64,000 bases of DNA, from NCBI GenBank assembly GCA_964036275.1, contig OZ038436.1, forward strand, positions 10,877,904 to 10,941,903. The letters are read 5' to 3'. The notes beneath the pieces were generated by a model. It worked only from the letters and a program-made list of their open reading frames with translations. It was not told the origin of the DNA and did not search any database. The stretch comes from Litoditis marina. Its lineage: Eukaryota > Nematoda > Chromadorea > Rhabditida > Rhabditidae. Positions 44,656 through 57,979 of the stretch are shown here, piece after piece; within the stretch, counting starts at the first letter, position 1, and each line of letters starts with the position of its first letter. A program made the position numbers and the translations under genes.

Positions 44656-47600
44656 TCACGAAATGCGGACCTGAAAAATAATGAAACATTTCTGCACTGT
44701 AAAACTTCCATGAAACAGGTTCGTACGAAAATTGTACCTTCTTCAAGAGCGCTCAAAGTTCATATGTTCTAAGTCATTAATAAGTTTTAATTTACCGTAT
44801 AAGACAATATATAAACTTTGGTATGATTGTGAGATGGTAGAGTTTAGTATATTCTTTCTTGTAAATTTAAATCAACTTACATCATCGTATTTCTCCTTCA
44901 GAAGATCTTCGATTTCCTTCACGTGTCCCTTATCGCGCGTTTCCACCACAACTTTTACCTGCAACAAGAAATAAAAGCAGGTTCAAAATGGTCGACACTC
45001 AATGAAACCTCCAGGTACTTCATCTAAATCACTATCTCTATTCATGAACCCTGTTCAGAAACACTTATTTGCTGGAGAAACTACATCGTACGATCTTTTT
45101 TTAAGTATGTCTGGAACACTTGACCATAGAAAATTTCATTACCTCCTTCTACGCTCGATTGTTTACGCTCGATCGAACACTTTATATCTTTTACTCACAT
45201 GCCACTAGAATGCAACCCGGCTGCCAAATAACTATACATAACCGAACCTTTTCATTCTGGACAAATTTGGTTGCATTTGAGGTGCAACCCGGTTGTATGG
45301 GTAAACCGCCTACCTTTACAGAGAACACATCCGTGCTGATCCATGCTCTTTCGTGGAAAATGTCCTTGATACTGGCCCCAAGTTGAGCGAGTCGCGTGGT
45401 CAATTCAGCGATTCCTATAAAATACCTGTTTAACGAAAAGTTTGGAAACTACTATTTCCCTTTTAACTTTAATTCGATATTGTGGTTTCACCTTTTCGAC
45501 CCCTTAATGTGCATGCTAACCTAACTAAAACAGATAGCAAACATCCGAAGGTTTGGAGAATAAGTTGAAACATAAAAAAAACTTAAAAATTGTGCATGTT
45601 TCCTATTAATCGCCACTATAAACTGTGTGTAAGGGTTTGAAAACCGAGTACTAAATCCGCGGAAACACCAGTCTTTTTAATAAACCAGTGCAACATTCAA
45701 TTGCACCTGATTTGGAAGTGACTCATCTTCGAGACACCAATGAAGGGATTGTGATTAAAGAAGGAAAATTGTTATTCAATTCGTAGATTTTTGAACGATA
45801 ATAAGTAAGGCACAAGATAACAGCTGGAAAATGTTACTCCGAATATTTCGGTGTAACATTTGAGTGCGTTCGGATGGAGACCAACTTCGAAAAGCAATCA
45901 CAGCTTTACAAACAAAGTAAGACTATAAATGTTCACGTGACTGTACACGAGTACACTTGATGAAATTTTATTCCATGTGATGTACATGACTCTGGCCTCC
46001 GGTCTATACACTATACGAGACGACTACTTCTACAACCGGGTTGAAAGTTAGAAAACACGTGCCCTTTTTTCACTTGCTCATCAAGTTCACGTGATTGCAC
46101 GTGTTTTACCACGTAAAACACGTGATTTTAAAACTACTACTTCTAATGACTACTTCTATTCTGACTGAGAATCGCTATCGAATAAATAAAAGTTAGAAAA
46201 CCCGTGTCCTTTGATTGATTGATTGATTTATATACATGCAAGCATGTGAGATACATAGACAAACAGAACGTAAATGAGAACCAACTGAATTTGAGCAAAA
46301 TGAAAACAATAATCGAAACCATGATGAACAGAAAAGTGGACATTGAACGAGCATAATATGCTCGTTCTATATAGTAGTCATATATATTATATATGACTAC
46401 AGTACAACGATCGACACTTCAATGGGGTTCTGATAAATAAACATAGTAAGGTCAGTTACAAGTGCTTTTCCGAAAAATATTTCTTGGCCGCCGCAAGAGA
46501 ACTCGGAATAGTTTTGTTCTTGCTGTGTTTCAAGTATTTTGAACCGGCACGAATAGTGAAAAACTGTGCACGATGACTAGTTTTCGGTATTGGAAAGCTA
46601 ATCTTTTCCTTTGTACCTCGAGTACGTGAACGATTGAACGTGAAAAAGTCAATCGCATTTAGACCACATTGTCCGGTTACTATTTTGTGTATCCTAACTA
46701 AATCGGTTGTATTTCTTCTAGATTCCAATGATATCAATTGTAATTTCCTGTTTCTAAATGAAGAGCTGGGATTAGTGCAATATTTGTAGCCACCAAGCCG
46801 GAAGAACAATTTTCTGGTGAAATTGTTCTGAACTGATTCAATTTTCTTTACGAATCCTCTATCTGAATTGAACACCGTTGTTCCGAACTCAACCAATGGA
46901 CGAATATAGGTTTTGTACGCTTTAATCCAAATACTTTCTTTATTGGTTTTCAATACCTTGAAAAGATTGTAAGTTCTATATTTTGCTAGCTGTACAATAT
47001 GTCGCACATGATCTTGAAAGGAAAGACTGCTATTTAACAAGAAACCCAGATCTCTAACTTTTTCAGTGACTTGCTTCAGAACTGCTCCGTTCAATGTATA
47101 GTTTTGCTTTGGGTTGTTGTAGCCCAGATGCATAACTTGCGATTTTTCTACTGATAGTGGTAACCCCCAATCTACAGACCACTTATACATTCTATCTAAA
47201 CAACTTTGCAGCTCTTTGCTAGACTCTCCAAGTTTGAACGACTTATAAACTTTCGTATCGTCTGCGAAAACCTTGCATTTAACACTCGAATCTGCAAGTG
47301 TGTTAGGTAATTCGCACGTGAAAATGTTAAACAGAACAGGAGAAAGCGCACTTCCTTGTGGAACACCACTAGTTATTTTGCGATTCGAAGAAAAACTTGA
47401 GTTTACTCTGACTGCAAAAGTGCGATTCGTTAAGTATTCTTTCACCCATGCTATAATCATTCTGTGAAATCCAAGTTTCTTCATTTTAAGAACTAGCAAT
47501 TTATGTGAAACTCTATCGAACGCTTTAGAAAAGTCGAAATATACCACATCAACGCATTCTTTCTTATCGAGGGATAAAGTCCATTCATTGAGACATTCTA

Positions 47601-50600
47601 ACATCTGTGTTTCTACAGATTTACCCTTTCTAAAACCGTGTGGATGGGGAGATATTTTAATATACTTAAATTTGTCACTATACTTCAAAGCAATATACGA
47701 ATGTTACGTCAAATAACGTGGGAACACGTTAGCACGTAAGCTCACATGTTTTCACGTGATCTACGTGATTCTTTCCTCCGGGTCTGTCCGATACGACTAC
47801 TTCTATTCTAACTCAGAATCACAAACAAATATAAAGTTAGAAAACACATGCCCTTCGTTCAGTGCAATACCCGAGTTTCACGTCAATTTTTGTGAAACAA
47901 GAGAGTTCACGTGATTTCACGTGAGTACACGTGTTTTCAAGTAATTCCAGGCGATTCCCACCTCCGGGTCTATCCAAGACGACTTCTTCTACAGACATTA
48001 CAAACGAATTAAAAGTTGGAGAACGCTCGCCCTTTTCATATTTTACTGAAACATCCGAGTGAAACATTATGTTCACTTGTTCCTCAGTCCCTGATAGTAC
48101 GGTAGTACAAGTGAATTCACTTATGATCAGGTGATTTCACGTGTTTTCACGTGATCTACGTGACTCTCACCTCCGGGTCTGTCCGAGACGACTACTTCTA
48201 TTCTGACGAGTCTCCCGTCTACCGCCAGCCCCCTCTCAATCGATCTCCCCAGAACAGTTGTGTCGATATTTCCACCGGTCAAGATAGAAACAACTCTGGA
48301 AAATATCGATTTTTGAAAAAGTGAAATACCTGTCTTTCAATTTTGTAGTTTTGTCCTAGGTGGCATACGAAAATTAAATTGAAACGTTTTCTGAGTTCTT
48401 CTCTCGGAAAACGGCAGTTCCGTGATGGCAAGAATGAGACCTATCACCAATACTTTTGTATTTTTCTCCAAAAACTGATTGAAGAAGATTGTAGAAATGT
48501 GAGAACTGAAAAAAACAAACAGGCGCCGTTTTGTTCAAGTTCTGGTAATTTCGATTCAAACTTGTCCCACTTTTTTCCTCGCAACTCGGGTAGTTTGCCG
48601 CTGATGATGGCGCCCAGACCAACCGCTCCTCCTCCCTCTACCACTGCCTGAAGGAAGGATATTTATGATAGATTGATTTGTATAAAACGATGTATGCAAA
48701 GTCTGTATTCTTTTTCATTGGGAACTTTCTAGGTTTTTTGCTGTCATTTTAACATTCATACATATACTTTGAGTATATGGTTCAATAAATATTGTATTTC
48801 ACGCACACTACAAAACTGTATATTCTTCAATAGTTGCAAAAAGAAACAGAGACTGCGAAGGCTCTCAATGACGATGTGAGGATGTGCCATCATACGTACT
48901 CAGAAACATCGTTACTCATAGTTGTACACATATATTAGGTCTCACTGTATTCGACATATCACTATCATTATTACCTACCCCCTTTATACAGCCGGCGAAA
49001 TGCTCGAGTGCGGTTAACTTAGGCAATAATGTATTTCGTAAAACACTGCACATTAACGTTTTCAATGGTTTTAGTTCACTTAAAATAGTTGATTCGCATG
49101 TTCTTGGATATACATTCGGTGAATATTCAACAAATATGAATACCGAATATAATTTTTCGAAAGAAGGAGTGCTCATTCAATAAATTAATCTAATAGAAAT
49201 AGGCAGTGCATTTCAACCTAACAAAAATTCGATTGTCAGTATTATGTATCTTAGTTGTAGTGGTTTTATTCCGTGGTTTTGCATTACTTTCAGTTGATGC
49301 AGGTCAGATGAAGGCAGTCTGTCTGTAGCCTCACTGATCTGCATGCTATATCGCTTTTGTAGCTGGCCATTCTCAGAAAGTTTGCGCTGATCGTTCTGAG
49401 TGGCGAGAACAACATGTTATTCCCAACAAAGTATCAATGAACACTAATAAAATGTTACTATGAAGTTACTATGAAAAAGCTACTGACAAACCTAATCTGC
49501 ACACGGTTCACATGTTTTAGCCTGTTTTGGCATTCTGTCTTCCTTTAAAGTACTTAAATGAAAAAAAAGTTGTTTCAAATGAACATAACACTAATATACC
49601 TTTTCCATTTCCATCAGTCGTAGAATACTGAGTGCAATGCATTCCTCGCACACTGTGACCATTTTGTCCACATAGCCATTGGCTGTTGCCAGCGAGTTGC
49701 CACCAACCAGAGGCACCGCCAGACCTGGATTCAGAAATATATTCACTGGTTAGTGATGTTATTATTCTTGTTATCGAGCTAAACTTTCTCCGACATTTCA
49801 GTCAGAATTGAAACGTATTCCAAAATTTCATATGAAAGGTGCTGCGTGATTTTTTACTTTCTTTGAAAACTGAAGAATGAGAATGAGATTCATTTTCCTT
49901 CAATGTGTTCAGGCATCGAAAACTCCCGAAATTCGACAAACTGCACACATTGTGTATCGACACATCAGAAACTACGTGTTATAGTATTTACTTTTTCAGG
50001 TGTTTCACAAGTTCTGTCTGACTTTCGAAGTGTACCTGTACGTGATTATGTACTTCAACATCAATCTATACTAATCCCCCCCCCCATACGCACCGTCTGC
50101 CAGACTGCTTCGTAGTTTGGTCATCACCGGTTTCCCAACCTCTAGAGCCTGACTGAACGAGGGGCACGTGTCGGCTTCCACACCCTAAATAAGAAGAAAA
50201 ATGGTACTATGGTTTCAAATTTCACACAAAGTGACCAAATCTTGTAGTTTGGTCTCAATTGATGCCGTATCTGAGCATAAGACTACAAAACATCAGGATA
50301 GGTGAAGACAACCGTGTATACTAGCTCTGAACTTTACGAGCCTCATAGTGTTTCCCGACCAATATTTTAATCGAACAAACCGGTTGAAGTTTGATGTGTT
50401 AGTGAAAAAAAGAACGGAAAGGTCATACAGACTGAGCTCCTACAGACACGGCATGTTCAAAGGTGCATTGAAAACCGTCGGGCGGCTGCACGACCGCAAC
50501 GCGTCTCTGGTGCGTTGCGGCTCAAAATTCAAGTCAATTCGACGGAAGGCTTCAGAATCATTCAAAACACAAATAAAATAGAGTTATAACGAAATTTTCA

Positions 50601-53600
50601 TGGTATTTCCACACATAATTCTTGGCAAACGATTCCAACTTATTGGAGCAACAACACTTTTCTTTATCGTATACAAAAACATCAATAAAAACACATGAAA
50701 AAAGGGAATTTCTTCGTTGGGCTTCTGGCGGTTGAAATTGATGGCTTCAATTTGGGTTAATCGTCCTCCACGTTTCCGATGCTGAAATTAAAGTTTGATG
50801 TATTCGTTTTCAGATGAAAAATGTAACATCTTTGAACTATTTTTGCAAATTATTCTTGATTGAGTACATTCATATTAGAGAACGTATAGTACTCGTGTTT
50901 CTTCGATGGATGTTGGATTTTTCTGCATTCCTCGACGAAGGATTGGCCAGTTTATATTAGAGAGAAAACCGTACATTTTGGTACTTAGCAACTATGCGAC
51001 AGACTATATAACAGACTAATAACTACTTAGCGACAGACTATATAACAAAATGCCGAGGATCAATGACAGTACGACATGGAGAATAGATTGAATGCTCACC
51101 TTTTTTTAATAGAGTCCTTCTGCTTTCTCATGGGAAGTCGAAAGCCCCTCATTAGAAATCGAAAGTTTCGATCTGAAAGAGTTGAAGTTATAACGTGATT
51201 AGAATTGGTTGTCACCGCCACCAGATATATGAGAGAAAATTAGCTTATTTTCGATCTAAAATCATGAAGCATGTTTAGCTTTATAGTTTTATATAATACA
51301 TATAATGACGAGCAATTAGGCAAGTGTTTCCCTACGTGAGAACTAAAAAACAATGGTACTAATATAACTACCTCTGTACATATCCTAGGTTTTCTCTTTT
51401 ATAGCATTCGGGCTGGAGAATTCAGATAGACGCTGGTGAGGATATCAACGAACATTTGAAGAGGATCTGAAAAAGATAATTTGATTCACATCGCAATGGA
51501 GGAGTGGGAAGATCCGAAATATATATATATAAACAATGATAAAATATCTCCCTTCATTCATTCATTCGAAGAAAACAAACGAAATTCGGAAGATTATATA
51601 TAAAAAAAACGTTAGATAACAATAAGGAGAGAACTAGCTCGTTTCTATAGTAGTTTTTAAGAGTACACAATCTCGTTATTATGCGAAATGTATATGGAAA
51701 CGGACATTTTTCTCTATTTTCAACTTTTCTTCTTTTCAGTTGTGAAATTTATCGCTGAAACCTTATGTTATACTACAATAGCTAATACAAAGCTTGAATG
51801 AAGGTCCAGGAATGATTAGGATACAATTATTCTAGAAAATAAAGTTAATTGCATAATAAATAACAAAAAATACAGCGAGCGTTCGAGATTTTGATTGGAG
51901 AGGCTGCCGCGCCGCGACCGCTTCGCTTTCGCTACAAAAGCACATCCCTGCGCTTCGAACTGCGCTGGAACTTTGCCAGGCAGCTGGGCGCTCGGCCCAG
52001 ACGTGAGCGAAATTTCTAATGGGCGCAGCGCCCGTTTTTCCGCGTTTGTACATGCCGTGGCAGAGTAGTGTGTCCTATTGCCCTTTTCGGTGGCACTGTT
52101 TTTTTCGTATCAGGCTATGTTTATTTTGACAAAGTATATTCGGCCGCTAGGATAGTTTCGAAGATGATAGAATTTCATATCCACAATACCAAATTATACT
52201 AATTTCAATGAGAAATCAATTTTCCTGCACTATCAACGCGTGCAGTTTTCTATGCGGCACTGAAGTGTTTCACTGTTATTATTAACACCGTGTTCATCCT
52301 TCCAAATAATGCATTCATATTAGCCTTTTTCATATTTGACTTTGCATTCACTGTTTCAAGTTCATCATTGTTACATTCATTCCAACTTTTTTTTTCGAAA
52401 ACTCACAATGTTCTGTACCTCCACCGCTCTTTTCTTATGAATTGACACTCACAAAAATCAATAGATCGCGGAAACATTTGATAACTCACAATGATTTGTA
52501 CAGCGGGTTTGAGTGTCTTGACGGCTAGGGCGACTCCGGCAATCAGCCCTCCACCTCCCACGGGAACGATGATCGCATCTACGTCGCTCACCTGAGAATA
52601 TCGACTAAATTGGGGAACAGACGGTAGTTTGATCTACCATCTACCGTAATTCACGAACATCGATTATAGTCAATGATCCAATCTTTGTTGTAGTTTGATC
52701 CCACATCAGGAACAAACAATTTGTAGTTTCAGCCTCAATCTTCCTCAATGATGATGACGAAAACTAAACCAGTTGTTTCAGCATCTCCAGCCCGATTGTC
52801 CCCGGTGCCACTGTGTTTGTAGTTTAATGCGAAGAGTGATCAAACTACAACTTATATTTAGGCCGCATTCATACTTTTTACGTCGGAGTTCCACGCCGGC
52901 GTTGATAGTGAAGAAACATATGTATTGATTCACGCCGGCGTTGACACCAATAAAATCGAAGCGCATGTTTTCTTTACATTAACGCCGACGTTAAGCTGTC
53001 TCTTCCCACACCTGTTCCAGTATCTCCAGCCCAATGGTCCCCTGTCCAGCCAGTATGTCCGGGGCGTCATAGCCATTCACGTATTTCAGATCATTCTCTC
53101 TGCCGTGTTTCATCGCGAATCCTTTTGCCTGAAAACTTCTGTCAATTAAATTGTTGTCTTTGGGCAATAAATATTATTTTTGGGCAATGAATATTATCTT
53201 TAGCAGAATCATCCTTTTTTCGTACAATTATCCATGGACGAAAAGGACACACTAAAAAGCGAATCTCACTTTCCTATTTAAATACTTGGTGAAATACTTC
53301 AGTGCGATTATGTTTGATCGAGCTTTGTTGAATGACTTTTGATCGAGTATCGGTTTATTATGGACCATTGAAACATTTTGTGCTCCGAAAGAAAAGTTTT
53401 CGCTCTTCAAATCATTTGCAGCCTGAGTTTCAGTGTGAATGTATTCTTGTTTAATCGTTTCCAGGCCGCTTTTATACCTCTGGTAGGGAGTTAATCTTGT
53501 AGTCTTATTTAAGGGTTGAAGCACATAGAGCAAACTACAATAATATAGTTCAGCTATGAAGAACTAGTGCCCAAATTCTATATAGGGAGTGCCAAATTTA

Positions 53601-56600
53601 TCAATTTTTGTCTCTCGCCGGAATCGAACCTGCAAGCGAAAGATTCGTATCAGGGCGATAACAGCTACACGGAATCGAAGCCTATTTTCCGTACACAGCG
53701 GGGATTGAGATATACAGTTCTCTCCCGCATTTTCGTGGGCGACGACTGTACCTTGCCGATGTTGTCTCCCTTGAGGATTACTGTAGCTCCGTATGATCTA
53801 CACAGTGTGATCTTCATGAGGGGCGCGAACACCGGCATTACTACGGTAACCGCGATGCCCATTTGCTGTCCGTGGTAGGAGAGGGCGAGGGCGTGGTTAC
53901 CTGCAAATCACTCCCACTGACACTTGTCACTCCCACTGAGAGCTTGGCAACGGGCCAAGAGGTTTCCAGGCTGTTTTCCACGAGGTTGGAGTTTTTCTAT
54001 TTTTCTGAGATTATACTTGGCCTCATTCCAAACGGTATTCAAAACCTGTCAACACGTGTCACCTCACGTGAAAACAACGTGTAGAGCCTTTCATGAGAAT
54101 CACGGGCACCTCCCGTAAGTTAGTTTCATTGATACGTTACAGCCAGCTAGGACAAGATCAGTGGAAATGCGAACAATGCTACTTTAAAGAGACACAGGTC
54201 AACATTGACTCAATGGGATACTTTTTCATACGGCCTCTGATAGTTCCGAGAGATAGAAAACTGATGTGCTCATTTCTCACCTCACTTTGTCACACTGTAT
54301 TCTGTGTTTATTTTGTTTCCTCCTTTTTCTCTACTTCTCACTTCATGTTTTCCGGTGAATTCTATATGTAACCGGAATTTTTGGTAACCAAACCGGTTTT
54401 TGGTAACCCTTTTTTTAGTAGGTAACCGGTTGGTAACCGAAAATGAAAAACCGGTTACCTGTTTTTCCAACGCAAAATTTGGTTTTTCCCGTCCGTTTGG
54501 ACGGTAACCGAATTTTAGTTTTAGGTTACCTACCGGTTACCTGAAAAAAGGGTGACCAAAACCGGTTAATTAACCAAAAAACCCGGTTACATAGAGAAAT
54601 GGCCATGTTTTCTAGGTGTTAATATGCGTAATAAATCGAAAACGAACCGGCACTAGCGGCGATGACTCCCTTGGCCCTCTGCTCGGCAGTTAGTCTGGTC
54701 AGTGCGTATCTGGCACCTCGCTCCTTGAAGGACCCGGTTACTTGCAGGTATTCCTGTAATATTAAAACTTAGTAAAGTGTGATATATAATAAGAAATTAT
54801 AGAATGAATAGGTAAAAGTAAAATAAAATAAAGAAACCCAGAATCGACGTGTGTAAAGTCATGTTACCTAGGCATTTCGGGCTAACATAAAATAGATATG
54901 CCGGAAACAATCAGGAAACAATAAACTGAATATAAACGCCCGAGTTGAAAATACCAATTACTCAGCATTCTAATAGTACAACGTTTAACTTTTTATTTTT
55001 TCTAAGAAGAAAGTTTCCGTTAAACTACTAGAAGTAAAAAACACAGAATTAGTAATATGAGTGAAACATTCCAGTGGCGCAGATAAAACTGCATGGGTTC
55101 ATAATGCATTTCAATTGATGTCTTATGGAAATAGATATACTGTGGTATTATAGATATGATTCAAACATCTTTCAGACAGTACTAATGACCAAAACAATTT
55201 TTCAATCAAAGACAACCTGATATCCTATGGTTTTGTACTAAACGTGGTCAGAGACAACGAAGTTAACAGATTTGTACTTTGGAATCAAACGTTCAAATTT
55301 ATGCAATTCTATGTATTGCTCTCTGTTTTACTAGCCTTAAACATCAATTCATAAGTTATCAAATCGTCCCTCACTTGATTGTTATACAGTGTGTTGATAA
55401 ACTCATTATTATTATTATTATTATTATTCAACTAAGAGTTACTATACGTATTCTACAATGTACTCTCATGTGAATTGTATTTTTCTTTTAACCCACCTTT
55501 TTGAAATAGAGATCGATTCCATACATCGCGGATAACTGCGACGACTTCTGGAAATATTATCTTATTGTAAAATTAACCTCCTTCCGTCCTTTAAAACTTT
55601 GAGAAACACCACAATTATGCACTTTATACATAATGAGTACACAGATTTACTCAAAAGTCTGCACGTTCAGGTTGCTTGTAAGATTATTTCACGAGTATTA
55701 CAATTCCATGATTGGCCTCATAGTAGAATCCTAGGGTTCAACCCGGATTAGACGTTGATACAGTTTTCAGAAAAATTAACTGAAATACCCCGGAAAACTG
55801 ATATGAAAAACAATACACCCCACTCTCCCAACCACTATGATCTTATTTCATTTTTTTCACCTCGCGGTTCTTTCTTCAATGATATTTATTACACAAAATG
55901 TGCAACGGTGAACAAACATATGGAGAAGAATACGGTAATTATGAGCGAGTGTCACACTATCTGAATGTGGATGATCAATTATACAAAATAATGAATGAAC
56001 TAACATTACAAGTGGTCCGTTGCACCCCGTTCTTGATGTTGAAGGCGGCACTGGAAATGTCGGAGAAGGTGATGATCTTCGGATGGTCCGGGTCACAGTC
56101 CGGATCGATAATCGGCTCTTCTGGAGAATATCGATTTTATGTTGTTCACAGGATTTGCCGTGAAAACACTAACTAATCTCGTTTTCTCTTTCTTTCTCTT
56201 CCCAATAACCTCTATATTTTTTTCTTTCCCTCTCTGCTCTCATTATCTTTCGCTCTATCTTTTTTTATCGATGTGGTTGCTCCTCTCATTCCATCTTCTT
56301 CGTATTATTCTCGGTTCCTGGTCTGTGTTACTTCCGCACTCCGACCAGGAACATATAGTTCGCACAGTTCCCAACTGGACTTGGGCAGATTGCCAATGAA
56401 ATTTCAAAGCAGTTTACATGTTTAAATACTTCAAAACAATATAAATTCATGTGAAAGGTTCTTCTCCTTCGTGACAATACGTATTCAAGGAAACTTTCAG
56501 TGAAATGTATGTCTACTCTAAATTACAGTCTTCTCAAATTTTCGGCTCTCTGCCAACGGGTCCAGTTGGGAGATGGGTGCACTATATATGACGTGCGCAA

Positions 56601-57556
56601 ATGTTTCACTGGCATTACTTATACTGGCTTATTTTCTGATGAACTAATTTCGTTAGTGTGTCATTCTGAAATTCCGTTCCAATAGTTCTTTAAGGCGAAC
56701 TTATGTCGCTTTTGTGGTAGGCTTGACGAGAGATTGTACTGGTTAGCGAAAACGCAAACTTTCTCAGTCCGTCTGCGGCCTCACTGATCTGCATGCTCAC
56801 TCGCTTTCGTACATTTTTTACTTCGACAAGCAATAGCTGTGCTTTCTATCAAATTCCTTCACCATTAGATGTGAGCGAATGTTTCTTGCAGTTAAATAAG
56901 CACCTTAGTTCATAAATTTTCATAGAAATGGGATCAAACTATATTCCCAGTTCTCCTATGAAAATAGCCAACTCTAAAAATGGTAGAACACAAGAACTTC
57001 CAAACTACATTAGTTCAAAAACGAAGAGTTCCTGATCTGAATAAAACGTTTTACAACTCAGCCGAAAACTAATTGCACTCGTTATGATTCATGAGAGAGT
57101 TTAACTGGGTACTGTGATAGTTCACCTAGGAATGGTGACGACTATACCTTCACTGAAAGTCTCGTTCAGTTTCTCCTTTTGCTCCACTTCGTTTTGGACC
57201 GCCGTGTTGTTTACAAGAAACTCATCGTGAATTTTGCGAATCTGAAAGTTTGAAACCCAGATAAACTACAACTTATTGTGTACCACAGACATGTTTGACC
57301 CAACATATCTGAACCGTTGAACACAACTAAGCTACAACTGCTTCCATTCTGCATTTGCAGCCTCTCCGACGTTCTTTCTTCCTGTCAACTTTGACCTTTC
57401 TGATCGTCGTTTGACCTGTCTAACTCTTTTGACCTCTGTAATCTTTTTACCGACCTTTTTGTTGTACTCCAAGCCGTCGTTCGCATCACTGGTAGTCCTT
57501 TTTCGCTCGTGGCGAATTTTCTGGTGCACCTTGTGAACGGCGACTCCATCCTTCAT
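44656..57556 (-). CDS. PLP-dependent threonine ammonia-lyase (catabolic type, with C-terminal ACT-like domain)
   Basis: Fifteen exons: 57556-57455, 57241-57148, 56120-56005, 55547-55497, 54753-54648, 53900-53752, 53128-53012, 52591-52490, 50184-50094, 49724-49600, 48647-48571, 48295-48171, 45414-45314, 44958-44881, 44670-44656. They total 1449 nt (482 residues); all phases agree. Residues 1-75 are a charged extension. Fold-type II PLP motifs follow: TGSFKERGA with the Schiff-base lysine K131, SAGNHA (155-160), and the phosphate-binding loop VGGGGLIAG (256-264). Then [21 protein letters not shown], and a C-terminal domain [12 protein letters not shown] and [18 protein letters not shown], the ACT-like end of TdcB/IlvA-type enzymes. 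It deaminates threonine (and often serine) to a 2-oxo acid. Serine racemase is the close alternative, but that family usually lacks the C-terminal domain. The acceptor lies 6 nt before the ATG. Confidence 0.95.
46211..47695 (-). mobile_element. 5'-truncated CR1-like non-LTR retrotransposon
   Basis: A single open frame of about 410 codons (46456-47688) starts inside the reverse transcriptase. It shows [28 protein letters not shown] and the catalytic VFADDTKVY, then the CR1/jockey-type C-terminal region ([12 protein letters not shown]). There is no endonuclease, so the element is 5'-truncated. Downstream of the stop its minus strand ends in a TCAATCAATCAATCAA short repeat (46211-46230), the kind of 3' tail CR1 elements carry. 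The long open frame means the copy is fairly young. It lies in a threonine ammonia-lyase intron on the same strand as the gene. Confidence 0.9.
47697..48170. other. Dense CACGTG palindrome cluster in an intron
   Basis: CACGTG or ACGTGA occurs about ten times (TTCACGTGATTTCACGTG, ACACGTGTTTTCA and similar), as part of the exon-end array. Confidence 0.6.
52774..52808 (-). repeat. Decayed copy of the 3' end of exon 53012-53128
   Basis: Plus-strand AGCATCTCCAGCCCGATTGT matches AGTATCTCCAGCCCAATGGT at 53019 on. Translated, the copy keeps [10 protein letters not shown] against [10 protein letters not shown]. The GT donor is lost. Confidence 0.7.
53600..53690 (-). other. tRNA-like / SINE-like sequence
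   Basis: On the minus strand the sequence contains GGTTCGATTCC, a perfect pol III B box, about 35 nt after GTGTAGCTGTTATCGC, which loosely fits an A box. The acceptor arms do not pair convincingly. It is a tRNA pseudogene, a SINE head, or chance. Confidence 0.3.
54356..54604. mobile_element. Palindromic MITE, family 1
   Basis: Begins GAATTCTATATGTAACCGGA and ends CCGGTTACATAGAGAAATGG. It lies in a threonine ammonia-lyase intron and ends only about 45 bp from the donor side of the exon that carries the PLP lysine. Confidence 0.88.
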
Positions 57557-57922
57557 TTTGTCCTGCAAATAAAGTTTACAACATCATTAAACTAATAATT
57601 TTATGTATAATTTGTGGAAAGGGACTATGTTTCACCTGTTGTTAAATTTATTTTCCCTCACTTCCAGAACAAAAACACTCACAAGACGTTTGAAAACAGA
57701 ATATTATATTGCTGGTTCCATGCGTTTGGATTTTTCTGCAGTACAACTAATATGTGTTTCAGTTCTACATGGACTATTGAAAACAAAAAAATGCGTTTTT
57801 GTTCAAAGTGAAACCACAAGTAGTTTGACCAAAGAGCACCTAGCTGCAAAAAAACGTCATTTATCGCGTGTCCTACTACTTGTAAAACAAATATTTCATG
57901 TTTTCCTCTAAAACTAACTCAC

Positions 57923-57979
57923 CGGACTTTGATGAACCATTCTGGAGTTTTTCCGGACCGCACTCATTCAGTTCGATTG
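57923..57979 (-). other. Exon-like segment upstream of the threonine ammonia-lyase
   Basis: On the minus strand a 57-bp block is bounded by a GGCTTCAG acceptor and a GTGAGT donor. In the frame that would continue into the first coding exon it has a stop, so it could only be a 5' non-coding exon or a spurious pair of sites. Confidence 0.3.

Larger units (their letters stand above)
45985..48205 (-). repeat. Array of decayed copies of the 3' end of exon 48171-48295 and its donor site
   Basis: The plus-strand block CTCACCTCCGGGTCTGTCCG with AGACGACTACTTCTATTC is the 3' end of the exon encoding [11 protein letters not shown] plus its GT donor. It recurs near 47957, 47771, 46133 (partial) and 45989. 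The spacer GTTAGAAAACACGTGCCCTT and clusters of CACGTG repeat with it. The copy at 47957 keeps a GTGGGA donor; the copy at 47771 still reads [12 protein letters not shown] but has lost the donor. A CR1-like LINE split the array. Confidence 0.85.

Noticed and set aside
44656..57556. Calling the PLP enzyme serine racemase
   Set aside because: The catalytic core fits both, but the C-terminal ACT-like region and 482-residue length fit threonine ammonia-lyase better.
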